Source: a virus
Length of the DNA stretch: 35,128 nt
Virus record (IMG/VR): IMGVR_UViG_3300048997_000093
Location: 1-35,128 of that record
Reading direction: 5' to 3' (one strand)
Below are positions 1-7,247 of this stretch, piece by piece (the stretch's first letter is position 1; each line of letters opens with the position of its first letter). Position numbers and translations under genes: made by a program. Under the pieces are notes generated by a model that searched no databases, was not told the DNA's origin, and was given only the letters and a program-made list of their open reading frames with translations.

Positions 1-977
1 CCGACCGCGAGGCGCAGCACGCAGGCGTCGCGCAGCGGCTGGATCATCTGGTCCAGGTCGCGGCCGAACTCCATGTGGGTGATCTTGGAGATCAGGTCGC
101 CCTTGACGGTGGACACCAGCGGCACCACGGCGCTCGCGCTATCCGGGTCGCGGATCGGGGTGATCATCGCCTCGGTGATCAGATCGAGCCAGCCCTGCGC
201 ACCGGCGGACTCGGACTTGACCTGCGTGTCGTCGGCGGCCGGCCCGGCGGTCGGCTTCGGTAGCTGGATCTCCTCCGGGATCCACAAGATCCCGGCCGAT
301 GCCAGCCGCGATTTGACGGTGGCGCTGACCATGTTGGTGAGCGCGGCCAGCTCACGCAGCACCGGCAGCAGCGAGCGGGTCGCCGCGTCGGCTTCCCAGC
401 GGCGCTTCGGATGGGGCTCCCAGATCCGGACCAGCAGCTCGTTGTCGGTGTCGATCTCGCGGGGCAGCCCGTTCATCTGCTCCACCACGATCCGCTCCGC
501 GCTGGTCGCCGACACCTCCGTGGTGCCCAGCACCTCCCAGGTGGCCTGGTCCAGGTCGGGGTTGTCGGTGGCCAGCACCCACAGGTCGCCAGCGACGGTG
601 AGGTGCTTGCCGATCATCTTGAGGGCCTGCGACTGCCCGGCGGGGCCGCCGAACAGGTCGCCCATGATGTCGGCGACGTCGGAGTCCTTCGTGGGCTGTG
701 AGCCCGGGTCGCCGGTGATCGGGTCGATGTCCACGGCGATCAGCCGAGCCCGGGACAGCGCCCAGGCCATCAGCCGCACCCCGGCACCGAACTCGGGGCA
801 GTTGTCGTAGTGCAGCCAGCCTTCCTGCTGCCAGTCGGTGGCGCCCCAGCGGATGTTGGAGAACCCGGCGGTGACGCGGACGTTCACCGCGCTGGCCACC
901 AGCGACGTCGTCGACGGTGCCGGGTCGGTGGCGAGGGCCAAGCCCTTACCGGCCCGGCGGGAGTACTTCTTACGCAT
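1..977 (-). CDS. Phage portal protein, N-terminal part
   Basis: The frame starts at an ATG at 977 (product begins MRKKYSRRAGKGLALATD) and stays open to the left edge, so about 325 N-terminal residues are visible. Portal proteins form the ring at the capsid vertex through which DNA is packaged. Support comes from the position just downstream of terminase and from the content: an N-terminal basic stretch, a segment ending in DIMGDLFGGPAGQSQAL, then GKHLTVAGDLWVL and WEVLGTTEV, typical of actinophage portals. It overlaps the DUF1360 gene by 8 bases. The C-terminus is outside the window. The family call is from recall of sequence style, not a search. Confidence 0.8.
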   Translation of the reverse strand, partial: MRKKYSRRAGKGLALATDPAPSTTSLVASAVNVRVTAGFSNIRWGATDWQQEGWLHYDNCPEFGAGVRLMAWALSRARLIAVDIDPITGDPGSQPTKDSDVADIMGDLFGGPAGQSQALKMIGKHLTVAGDLWVLATDNPDLDQATWEVLGTTEVSATSAERIVVEQMNGLPREIDTDNELLVRIWEPHPKRRWEADAATRSLLPVLRELAALTNMVSATVKSRLASAGILWIPEEIQLPKPTAGPAADDTQVKSESAGAQGWLDLITEAMITPIRDPDSASAVVPLVSTVKGDLISKITHMEFGRDLDQMIQPLRDACVLRLAV

Positions 978-1275
978 CGCTGTCCTCCAGCCGTGCCGTG
1001 AGCAGTGCCAGCGCACCCGTGACGTATGAGGCGGTCAACGCGACCAGGGGGATCACGACCCACCAGCGCGCCGGCCAGTTGTAGGTGGCGGCGGCCACGC
1101 CAGCCCCCAACCAGATCGACACGCACCAGGGGCAGTGCACCAGGTAGGTCAGCCACTGCGGGCCGCGTTCGTGCAGCCACGCCCGGGCCGGGTCGGTGAT
1201 CGCGTCGCGCGCGACGAGGCGCGTCAGCCTCGCCGTGGCGAGCACGGCGAGTGCGACGAGCAGCCAGGCGGGCAC
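970..1275 (-). CDS. DUF1360-like small membrane protein
   Basis: About 101 residues from a GTG at 1275, with GGGAG eight bases upstream; a TTG at 1296 is possible but has no ribosome binding site. There are three hydrophobic segments: WLLVALAVLATARL near the N-terminus, one around CPWCVSIWLGAGVA, and VVIPLVALTASYVTGALALL near the C-terminus. The CPWC-x-S-x-W core in a short three-helix protein matches the DUF1360 family, common in phages and Gram-positive bacteria. Function is unknown. It lies between terminase and portal in the packaging operon. Confidence 0.7.
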   Translation of the reverse strand: MPAWLLVALAVLATARLTRLVARDAITDPARAWLHERGPQWLTYLVHCPWCVSIWLGAGVAAATYNWPARWWVVIPLVALTASYVTGALALLTARLEDSDA

Positions 1276-1310
1276 GGCGGCCAGTCTCCCGCGCAACGTC
1301 CAGACGTGAC

Positions 1311-1344
1311 GAGGCCCCGAGTGCTCGTGAACACTCGGGGCCTC
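1311..1344 (-). terminator. Perfect 13-bp stem-loop, probable terminator
   Basis: The arm at 1311-1323 (gaggccccgagtg) pairs perfectly with 1332-1344 around an 8-base loop. It lies between the 77-residue gene ending at 1393 and the DUF1360 gene. There is no T-run on either side, so termination may be partial, and the portal operon could depend on read-through. A TATCGT box overlaps the stop of the 1393-1626 gene and could be a promoter for the portal operon, but no convincing -35 is seen. Confidence 0.55.
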
Positions 1345-1392
1345 GAACCCGCGTCCTTCACTGACGATGAGCGACGCGGCCCGAACGATAGC

Positions 1393-1626
1393 TCAGCCGG
1401 CGTCGGCGGGCGCGGCCGGCGGCGTGGCCGGGTCGTCGCGGTCGATCGCTGCCTGGATGTCGCTGACGGCGCCGGTGACCTTGCCCTGGAGCAGGTCTAG
1501 GTCGGCCTGGGTGATCGGGTCGCCGTTGTCGAGCTTGGACTTGAGATCGTCCAGCGCGGCCACGACGCCCGTGTCGACGGCGACGAGCGAGTCGATCGCC
1601 TGGGAGAGTGCGGTCAGATCGGCCAT
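1393..1626 (-). CDS. Small helical hypothetical protein
   Basis: 77 residues from ATG at 1626 with AAAGGAA upstream. The sequence is acidic and helical (LSQAIDSLVAVDTGVVAALD, then DLKSKLDNGDPITQADLDLL), with an alternating hydrophobic pattern suggesting a short coiled coil, and an Ala/Pro-rich tail. Small proteins of this form are often found near phage structural or packaging genes. I do not recognise a family. The 97 bases between this gene and terminase hold no clear promoter. Confidence 0.65.
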   Translation of the reverse strand: MADLTALSQAIDSLVAVDTGVVAALDDLKSKLDNGDPITQADLDLLQGKVTGAVSDIQAAIDRDDPATPPAAPADAG

Positions 1627-1723
1627 GATGCGATCCAGCTTCCTTTCGATTCGGATGGGCCACGGCAGCTCCGGCCGCCGAGTCCAGAGTGGGTCCACAG
1701 TCCAGGACGCTAGCACCGGGCAC

Positions 1724-3250
1724 TCAGCGCTGCGCGCGGGCGCCGAACGACACGGGCAGCCGCGAGGAGGGCTGGCCCGGGCGCCTACCGCGTCGCTCGC
1801 GGGCCGCAGCCGACGCGACCGAGGCGACCCCCGGCCCCTGCTCCCACAGGTAGGTAGCGGCCCACACGAGCGCGTCGAGACGGTCCGGGCTGTCTGGGGT
1901 CTCATCGGGCACCCAGGTGGTGAGCTGCGCCTCCAGCACCGGGAACGGGCCGACCATGTGCAGCCGCTTCTGCATCGACAGCGCGGCGACCGGCTCGGCG
2001 CGGATCTTCTTGCCCTTCGAGGCGACGACTGGGGCGAGGTTCGGCATCGGCTCGTCGATCTCGCCCTCGGCGCGCATGTTCTGCCAGGTCGACTCGATGA
2101 CGGTCGGGATCCACTCACCGCCTTGGTTCTTCTCGTAGACCAGCGCCGTGGCGCCGATCTCGTAGTAGAGGCTGATCGCCGCGCGGGCAGCCTGGGTCGG
2201 AGTGCCGTTCAGCGACCGGTCATGGGTGACGTAGAACTGCGGGTCGCGGCGATGCCCGGCGTAGCCCATGCCGATGATGCCGTGCTCGTCGTGGCCGATT
2301 CCGGCCCCGCCCGAGGGGTCCATCGCCACCACGGAGCGGTGCAGCTCGACGGCATCCAGCGTCACGACGCGGTCGCGGTCGATGACCGACTGCTGCCACA
2401 GGGCGCCCTCGACGTCCTCCAACAGCTCCCCGCCCAGCTCCTGCCGGCCCAGAGTGGTGCCGATCATCGGGGTGACCACGGCAGCCTTGTAGTCGGCGTC
2501 GAGGTTATGCAGGTTGTCCATCGTGGAGCCCCGCGTCATCACCACGTCGGGCCGCTGCGTCAGCCCGGCGAGGTGCGGCTGCTCGGCGACCATGTCGTCG
2601 GGCATCTTGAGCAGCGGCACCCGGCGCGGGGTACAGGTCAGCACCGCCCGTGGGCGGAACGCGCTGTCCCAGTCGCGGCGCGGCGGCAGGCGCATCGCGA
2701 AGTTCAGGTTGGAGAACGTCGAGTCCTTCGCGGTGCCCCGCCCGACGTCGGCCCAGTAGGACGGCTCATCCCCCCACGCGAAGTGGAACTGCGGGCCACG
2801 GAGCTGCCTGGGCTTCTCCGAGCTGTAGATCTTGAAGTGGGTGCCGTTGGCCATGAACAGCTCACCCAGCGAGCGGTTCCACGCCGACTCGACGCGGCCC
2901 CCGCGCAGCTCAGACTGGCGCAGCACCGACAGCAGCCCGGCCTCACCCTCGACCATCGTGTCGCGGCCATCGCCGAACGTGATCGCCACTAGCGCGATCC
3001 GCGCGCCCGGGTAGCGCCGCGCCCACTTGACGATCGACTCGGCGCCGGTGCGGGTCTTACCGAACCCACGCCCGGCCATGATCAGCCAGAACCGCCAGCC
3101 CCCGGCCGGCTCCTGCTGCTCGGGCCGGCTCATCAGCCACCACGGCATCGTCGGCAGCTCGGCTTGCATCTCCACCGGCAGCCGGCGAAGGAACGCGGCC
3201 TGCTGCTCCGGCGACTCCTCAGCGAGCCGCTGGAACAGCGACAGGCTCAT
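1724..3250 (-). CDS. terL: Terminase large subunit
   Basis: 508 residues, the usual size for TerL, which powers DNA packaging and cuts the concatemer. The N-terminal ATPase shows a Walker A GRGFGKT at 60-66 and a Walker B FAWGDE at 157-162 with the catalytic Glu. An SEKPRQLRGPQFHF segment precedes Walker B. The C-terminal RNase H-like nuclease shows VVAMDPSGG with its metal-binding Asp, and a late DRLDALVWA motif providing another acidic residue. The start overlaps the previous stop as ATGA, indicating translational coupling with the small subunit gene. Confidence 0.95.
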   Translation of the reverse strand: MSLSLFQRLAEESPEQQAAFLRRLPVEMQAELPTMPWWLMSRPEQQEPAGGWRFWLIMAGRGFGKTRTGAESIVKWARRYPGARIALVAITFGDGRDTMVEGEAGLLSVLRQSELRGGRVESAWNRSLGELFMANGTHFKIYSSEKPRQLRGPQFHFAWGDEPSYWADVGRGTAKDSTFSNLNFAMRLPPRRDWDSAFRPRAVLTCTPRRVPLLKMPDDMVAEQPHLAGLTQRPDVVMTRGSTMDNLHNLDADYKAAVVTPMIGTTLGRQELGGELLEDVEGALWQQSVIDRDRVVTLDAVELHRSVVAMDPSGGAGIGHDEHGIIGMGYAGHRRDPQFYVTHDRSLNGTPTQAARAAISLYYEIGATALVYEKNQGGEWIPTVIESTWQNMRAEGEIDEPMPNLAPVVASKGKKIRAEPVAALSMQKRLHMVGPFPVLEAQLTTWVPDETPDSPDRLDALVWAATYLWEQGPGVASVASAAARERRGRRPGQPSSRLPVSFGARAQR

Positions 3251-3798
3251 GCCGGCGCTTCGAGGGAACGCGGCTCCTGCCGCTCACGGAAGTCGGCGAC
3301 TGCCTGATGCAGGGCAGCCGTGGCGATCTTGAACACCTCGTCCGGGTCGGTCACGTTGGCGACCTGCACGGGGCCGCCGTCGGGGCCGGTGAACTGATGC
3401 TGCACCGGCGAGTACAGCCCGAGGTACTTGGCGCGCTGGTCCATGATCTTGATCATGCGGTCGATCGCCAGCAGGTCACCCCGTCGGACCTGCACCCAGA
3501 TCGCGGTCAGCGCCGCGTCCAGCCGAGACAGCTCACCGGCGATGACCTCCCGGCCCGGCTCCTCGATCAGCGCCCGCAGCACGAACATCACGTCGCGGTA
3601 GGCGCTCGCACGGTCGTAGCCGGCCGGGGTGCCCGGGTAGCGGGTCTTGACCTGCTCGGCGACCCGGTCGAAGGACAGGCCCGAGCGGCGCAGCTCCACG
3701 GCCAGCGACCGGCGCTCCAGCAGCTTCACGTCGGTCGCGGTCGTCTTGATCCGGGTGCGGCGGTTGCCCGGGTTGACCGGCGTCTTGCGGGGCGGCAT
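3247..3798 (-). CDS. Probable terminase small subunit
   Basis: 183 residues. A basic N-terminus is followed by a helix-turn-helix-like segment (LRRSGLSFDRVAEQVKTRYP, roughly 45-64) and a helical central region. Position directly before terL, with a 4-base overlap, supports a DNA-recognition small terminase subunit. The long middle helix (LSRLDAALTAIWVQVRRGD) could be the oligomerisation core. The family is not certain from sequence alone; it could be another DNA-binding protein. The start at 3798 shares one base with the previous stop (TGATG). Confidence 0.65.
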   Translation of the reverse strand: MPPRKTPVNPGNRRTRIKTTATDVKLLERRSLAVELRRSGLSFDRVAEQVKTRYPGTPAGYDRASAYRDVMFVLRALIEEPGREVIAGELSRLDAALTAIWVQVRRGDLLAIDRMIKIMDQRAKYLGLYSPVQHQFTGPDGGPVQVANVTDPDEVFKIATAALHQAVADFRERQEPRSLEAPA

Positions 3799-4103
3799 CA
3801 GCGTGCCGCCCGAGCGGCCTCGCGTTCGGCCTTGGCCCGGGCCTGCTGCTCCAGGTAGGGCACGCAGGTCGCGAAGTGGGTGATGTACAGCCGCTCGTAC
3901 GGCTTGGGCTCGTCCTCTTTGCCGAGCACCCGCCCGACTAGCCCACCGGACGCGTTGCGGTACACGGCGACCGTGCCGTCCGGATTCTCGATCACATCCA
4001 CCGGCATCGTCTTGCCCCGCGAGGTCGCCACCAGCAGGATCTGCCGGCCACACCCGGGCCGGTTGCAGCGGCGGGCGAACCGCGCGTACTGCCCGGCGCT
4101 CAC
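3798..4103 (-). CDS. Small Cys/His-containing hypothetical protein
   Basis: 101 residues from GTG at 4103, which overlaps the previous stop as GTGA. Early residues contain C-NRPG-CGRQ and a later THFATC, giving a possible zinc site of Cys and His ligands. The end is a charged Ala-rich helix (QQARAKAEREAARAAR). No family is recognised. It is co-transcribed with the putative small terminase, so it could be a nucleic-acid-binding accessory protein, but this is inference. Confidence 0.65.
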   Translation of the reverse strand: MSAGQYARFARRCNRPGCGRQILLVATSRGKTMPVDVIENPDGTVAVYRNASGGLVGRVLGKEDEPKPYERLYITHFATCVPYLEQQARAKAEREAARAAR

Positions 4104-4408
4104 GACTCGTCCCGCTTCCACGCGCCAGCCGAACGCCGCGCCGCAGACCGGACGTCCTTGACCTGCAACATCGGCTGCTCCGGCTCACCGGTCATCGCCG
4201 CGACCCGGGCGGCGTGCTGCGCGGCCTGGGCGATGATCGTGGTCTCCAGGAGCTGCGCGTACAGGGTGATGCCTTCCAGCAGCGTCGGGTCGAGGTCGGC
4301 CAGCTCAGCAGCCGTTGCCTCCCCTGTGCTGTACATCGTGATGGCGTCGATCGCGTCCTTGCACAGGCGCTCGGCCTGCTCGGGCGTCAGGCGTGATGCG
4401 GCGGTCAC
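4100..4408 (-). CDS. Hypothetical helical protein
   Basis: 102 residues from GTG at 4408, preceded by GAGAGGAG at good spacing. It is mostly helical (LTPEQAERLCKDAIDAITM and a middle GITLYAQLLETTIIAQAAQH), acidic at the start and basic at the end (RSAARRSAGAWKRD). No domain is recognised. It begins the short run that leads into both terminase genes. Confidence 0.65.
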   Translation of the reverse strand: MTAASRLTPEQAERLCKDAIDAITMYSTGEATAAELADLDPTLLEGITLYAQLLETTIIAQAAQHAARVAAMTGEPEQPMLQVKDVRSAARRSAGAWKRDES

Positions 4409-4420
4409 GGCTGGCTCCTC

Positions 4421-4651
4421 TCATCGGTGGTTGCGGGCCTGGGCCAGTACCGAGGCCACGAGCGAGCGGCTGTAGCCGAAGTGGCGGGCGATCTCATCGA
4501 GCCCGACGTTGCGTTGCAGGCTCATCCGCCACATCGCTAGCCGGGCCTCGGTGGGGGACAGTTCGGCGGCGTGCCCGGCGGCGGCCCGCTCGACGGCGAC
4601 CCGGTCGACGTGGCCATCCTCGCGGCGACGTGTGCAACACCCTTGTGCCAT
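4421..4651 (-). CDS. Small helix-turn-helix protein
   Basis: 76 residues. The C-terminal third reads GLDEIARHFGYSRSLVASVL, a clear helix-turn-helix of the kind seen in resolvase or sigma region 4 domains. The ATG at 4651 has an excellent ribosome binding site (AAGGGGG, six bases upstream), so the start is secure although it lies inside the 3' end of the WhiB gene, overlapping by 115 bases in another frame. It is probably a DNA-binding regulator or packaging-related protein. Confidence 0.7.
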   Translation of the reverse strand: MAQGCCTRRREDGHVDRVAVERAAAGHAAELSPTEARLAMWRMSLQRNVGLDEIARHFGYSRSLVASVLAQARNHR

Positions 4652-5004
4652 GCGTTCCCCCTTCGTGTTGACGGGAGCGTAACCCCGGCTTGATCAGCCC
4701 ACACTTGGACGATGAGGTCGGTCTCGGCTGGCATCGGGCGCCGGCCGTAGGTCCGGCCGGCCCAGACACCCGTGGCCAGCGCGCCGAGCTGCCTGCGGAG
4801 CACGGCGCATTCGGCGAGCGCGGCGCACTCGAACAGGCAGATCGCGCGGGCAGCGGCACGGCGGTGCAGCCCGGCATCGTGGGACTCATGCTCGACGTCC
4901 AGATCCCAGCGGGCCGGGTCCGGGGTGCACGGCAGCGAATCGAACGGGCGGCCGGCGCGGTCCAGCAGCGGCGGGCTGATGAAGCTCGGGGAGCGCGGAG
5001 TCAT
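4537..5004 (-). CDS. WhiB-family iron-sulfur transcription regulator
   Basis: 155 residues. WhiB proteins bind a [4Fe-4S] cluster and, with sigma factor, regulate transcription; they occur only in actinobacteria and their phages. Seen here: C26 in PCTPDPARW, then C56-LFE-C60-AALAE-C66, and the GVWAGR turn around 79-84. The usual spacing is C-x2-C-x5-C; here the first pair is C-x3-C, one residue longer. The C-terminal 40 residues overlap the next gene and are Pro-rich. The ATG at 5004 overlaps the rusA-like stop (ATGA). Confidence 0.85.
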   Translation of the reverse strand: MTPRSPSFISPPLLDRAGRPFDSLPCTPDPARWDLDVEHESHDAGLHRRAAARAICLFECAALAECAVLRRQLGALATGVWAGRTYGRRPMPAETDLIVQVWADQAGVTLPSTRRGNAWHKGVAHVAARMATSTGSPSSGPPPGTPPNCPPPRPG

Positions 5005-5843
5005 CGCGTCTCCAGTGAGGTGCGCACCACCAGCCACGTCGCAGGCCCCTTGGCCTTGTCCGGCTCGTGCAGCACCGGCGGTGACCATGACACGTAGCGT
5101 GCGTCATCCCCGGCGAGCAGCCCCACCCAGCCCGAGCGGGCGTCGGGCTGATGGAACGCGTCGATCATCGGCTTGAGCGTCGCCACCAGGTTGTCGACGT
5201 CGCGGAGCTGGCGGGTCTTGGGCCGGTAGTGCATCTCGATGTGCGCCTGCTCCAGCGGCGGGATCTCGGCGTCGATCAGTGCCCGGCGGGTGAGCGCCTT
5301 GATCCGCTCGACCTTGGAGGCATGCGCCGGCCAGGACAGGCGGTCATTCAGCGAGAGCGGGGGCTTGCCGTCCTTGAATGGCACCTCGACGCGCCACTCG
5401 GCGATCCGCTCGCGGGGGTCGGGCTGCCCGGTCAGATGCGCTAGGGCGATCCAGTACGGGCAGGGCTCGCCGTTGTGCCGACGGGCGTGGGCCGCGCTGT
5501 GGCCGAGCGCGGCGTGCGGGCACAGCGCCAGCAGCGCATCGGCATGCTCGGCCTGCCTGGTCAGCGCCTGCTGGACGATCTGCTGCGTCACGGCCGGGTA
5601 GGCGCCGTCGAACTTCGTGCCGAACAGGTCGGCGTCGAACGTGGGCGCCGGAATCGGCGTGATGCCCAGCTTGGCCTGGCGTTGATCCTCAGTGGCGTGC
5701 GCGAGCACGTCGGCGACGGACTGCTGCGCCTGCTCGGCACTTTGGAGATACGCGCCCGGCGGCCAGCTCTCGGCCGCGCGCATCTCCTGCTCGTCCAGGA
5801 TGTGCTGCACGTGCTCTGGCGGTATCCAGCCGGGGGCGCTCAC
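5001..5843 (-). CDS. RusA-like Holliday junction resolvase with N-terminal extension
   Basis: 280 residues from GTG at 5843 (GTGA overlap). The C-terminal part from about 160 matches RusA endonucleases: LSLNDRLSWPAHASK, then HYRPKTRQLRDVDNLVATLK with D215, D217 and N218 followed by K224 and D228, and a later AGDDARYV with D246/D247. RusA resolves four-way junctions as an acidic-residue dimer. RusA alone is about 120 residues; the N-terminal 150 residues are an extra helical region with CPHAAL and CPYW cysteines and no recognised domain. It probably resolves branched DNA before packaging. Confidence 0.85.
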   Translation of the reverse strand: MSAPGWIPPEHVQHILDEQEMRAAESWPPGAYLQSAEQAQQSVADVLAHATEDQRQAKLGITPIPAPTFDADLFGTKFDGAYPAVTQQIVQQALTRQAEHADALLALCPHAALGHSAAHARRHNGEPCPYWIALAHLTGQPDPRERIAEWRVEVPFKDGKPPLSLNDRLSWPAHASKVERIKALTRRALIDAEIPPLEQAHIEMHYRPKTRQLRDVDNLVATLKPMIDAFHQPDARSGWVGLLAGDDARYVSWSPPVLHEPDKAKGPATWLVVRTSLETR

Positions 5844-6178
5844 TGCGGCACCGCCGTCAGCATGTTCAGCGGGTTCGGGCCTTCGTAGCCCCAGCGGCAT
5901 GCCTTGCACCGCACCCCGATCAGCTCGACGGGCTTCGCCTCGTCCAGGTCGCGGTCAGTCCACTCTTCGGTCATTGGATCGACCTCGGGCACGGTCGCGG
6001 TGTCGACCTTGAACACGGCGGCCACCAGGCGCTCGGTGATGCACCGCTCAATGAGGATCAGGTCATCGCCGGAGTGGCAGTTCGGGCAGCCCAGCGGATG
6101 CTCATCCCCGGCGTGGAGGACGGTGTGCTCGATGGGCTTCGGGCCGCTCTGCCCGGCGTGTGCGGCTGGCACGGTCAT
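5840..6178 (-). CDS. Zinc-ribbon hypothetical protein
   Basis: 112 residues from ATG at 6178 with AAGGAGG upstream. The cysteine pairs CPNC (about residue 31) and CKAC (about 94) look like two halves of a zinc ribbon separated by a hydrophobic and acidic insert (LVAAVFKVDTATVPEVDP). No family is recognised. It is the first gene after the promoter region at 6186-6247 and leads an operon that includes RusA, WhiB and the terminase genes. Confidence 0.65.
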   Translation of the reverse strand: MTVPAAHAGQSGPKPIEHTVLHAGDEHPLGCPNCHSGDDLILIERCITERLVAAVFKVDTATVPEVDPMTEEWTDRDLDEAKPVELIGVRCKACRWGYEGPNPLNMLTAVPQ

Positions 6179-6185
6179 GGGGCGC

Positions 6186-6247
6186 CTCCTTGGGTGAGGG
6201 TTACCTGGCAGTATGCGCAGGGTTGATCTTGTCTGGCAATCCCAGAC
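6186..6247 (-). promoter_or_regulatory. Promoter with 17-bp operator and start-associated leader
   Basis: In minus-strand terms: -35 TTGCCA (6234-6239), 18-base spacer, -10 CATACT (6210-6215), then CTCACCCAAGGAG (6186-6198) supplying the ribosome binding site for the 6178 start. The operator GTCTGGCAATCCCAGAC lies at 6231-6247 as written on the plus strand and here covers the -35. It should drive the operon from 6178 through terminase. Confidence 0.65.
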
Positions 6248-6249
6248 GG

Positions 6250-6537
6250 TCAGTGCGGCGGGCCGAACGGGCTCGCTGGGCCGAGACGCGACCCGTTGCC
6301 AGCGGCCGGCGGCATCGGCGGGACGTCGCCCGGCTTGGCCAGCGTGATACCCGAGCGGGCCTGCCGCGACAGGTCGGCCAGCTTCTCGGCGACCTGCTGC
6401 GCGGCCAACGGGTCGAGGAATGCGACGAAGATGCCCGTAGGTGAGTCGAACCGCACGCACACCATCTTCGAGCCGTCTTGCATGTCGACCATGTCGGCGG
6501 CGTAGGTCATCGGCACGGGGCCGGGCGGCACGGGCAT
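6250..6537 (-). CDS. Hypothetical protein
   Basis: 95 residues from ATG at 6537, sharing one base with the previous stop. The middle (VCVRFDSPTGIFVAFLDPLAAQQVAEKLADLSR) looks like a beta hairpin followed by a helix, and the end is Pro/Gly-rich. Similar short proteins with an FLD-x-A/L-xx-VAE-x-L pattern are frequent in actinophages, but I do not know a function. It is the last gene of the operon from 8764 and ends beside the promoter region. Confidence 0.6.
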   Translation of the reverse strand: MPVPPGPVPMTYAADMVDMQDGSKMVCVRFDSPTGIFVAFLDPLAAQQVAEKLADLSRQARSGITLAKPGDVPPMPPAAGNGSRLGPASPFGPPH

Positions 6538-6842
6538 CAGCGGTCTCCATCGTTGTCGGGGTCAAACAGTTCGTCGGTCAGTGTGGCGGCATGGCGCCCG
6601 GGCGGGTGCGGCGACAGCCAGATCTCATCGGTGGACCAGCGGAGCTGCTGCGCCCGGCGCGGCAGTGCGTGCAGTCCGTCGTGGCCGCGTCGCAGCTCGC
6701 AGCGGCCCCAGCGGGGGTCTTCGGTGCGGGGCTCGCGGATCGCGATGCAGCGGTTGTGTTCGATCAGCCAGCCGGCCAGCTCCCAGATGAGGATGCCGGC
6801 GCAGATCCCGGCCAGCAGCAGCGCGGCGTCGGCTGCGGTCAC
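6537..6842 (-). CDS. Small protein with N-terminal membrane helix
   Basis: 101 residues from GTG at 6842 (GTGA overlap). Residues about 4-25 (ADAALLLAGICAGILIWELAG) form one hydrophobic helix, probably a membrane anchor. The rest is soluble, with RCIAIRE and RCELRRGHDGLHALPRR containing Cys and His residues that could bind metal. The C-x-L-x2-GH-x2-LH pattern resembles short actinophage proteins of unknown role. Confidence 0.6.
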   Translation of the reverse strand: MTAADAALLLAGICAGILIWELAGWLIEHNRCIAIREPRTEDPRWGRCELRRGHDGLHALPRRAQQLRWSTDEIWLSPHPPGRHAATLTDELFDPDNDGDR

Positions 6843-7021
6843 AGGTCACGCCGCGTCTTGAGGAACGCGGCCACCTTCGGCAGCAGCGCCGCGCCGTCCA
6901 CCGGGTGCTCGTCCAGCCAATCGAGCAGCGCGTCCAGCGCGGCGCCGGTCCCGACTGGGTTCACCCAGGTGACGTCGCGGTACACGTCGAGCAGCCCCGG
7001 GGGCAGCGGCGGGCGGGCCAT
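6839..7021 (-). CDS. Small hypothetical protein
   Basis: 60 residues from ATG at 7021. It contains LLDVYRDVTWVNPVG and a helical LDALLDWLDEHPVDGAALLP ending in KTRRDL. No domain is recognised. It is tightly packed between two small membrane-protein genes and shares four bases with the next start. Confidence 0.55.
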   Translation of the reverse strand: MARPPLPPGLLDVYRDVTWVNPVGTGAALDALLDWLDEHPVDGAALLPKVAAFLKTRRDL

Positions 7022-7024
7022 CGG

Positions 7025-7153
7025 TCATCTCCTCCTCTTGGGCTTGGCCGGCTTCTTGCCGGGCTGGGGTTTCTTCGGGCCGAACATGACCCGCCACAGC
7101 ACGCCAGGAGCGGCCAAGGCGATGCCGAGCGCTTCGATGATGACGCCGAACAT
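7025..7153 (-). CDS. Tiny membrane protein with basic tail
   Basis: 42 residues from ATG at 7153. One hydrophobic helix (MFGVIIEALGIALAAPGVLW) is followed by a strongly basic tail (KKPQPGKKPAKPKRRR), predicting a membrane protein with its C-terminus in the cytoplasm. The ribosome binding site is weak (AAAGG, 11 bases upstream). It may instead be the second half of a two-helix protein begun at 7247 in another frame. Confidence 0.45.
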   Translation of the reverse strand: MFGVIIEALGIALAAPGVLWRVMFGPKKPQPGKKPAKPKRRR

Positions 7154-7247
7154 GGCGGGTGGGGCCTTTCCGAGGAAGGGTGACGGCGGCCACGAGCAGC
7201 CCGAGGGCAGCACAGACCGTGCCGGCCCACATCAGCTCCCACATCAC
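7154..7247 (-). CDS. Possible membrane-protein start in a second frame
   Basis: A GTG at 7247 (ATG at 7244) overlaps the previous stop in the GTGA manner standard for this phage, and reads MMWELMWAGTVCAALGLLVAAV, a clear hydrophobic helix. The frame then stays open to 6846 but loses protein-like character after about 30 residues, where it only shadows the next two genes. Either a +1 shift joins it to the 42-residue membrane protein, or the gene is decayed. The end given here is where real-looking sequence stops, not a stop codon. Confidence 0.3.

Noticed and set aside
1325-1400. tRNA-like text (gatagctcag and GGTTCGAGGC)
   Set aside because: The T-arm and D-arm fragments do not pair into acceptor or T stems and no anticodon arm fits; the region is explained by a hairpin terminator and the stop of a gene.
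1367-2992. Long plus-strand open frame opposite terminase
   Set aside because: It is the complement of terL, has no ribosome binding site and shows the Arg/Pro/Gly composition of a shadow frame. Terminase motifs are clear on the other strand.
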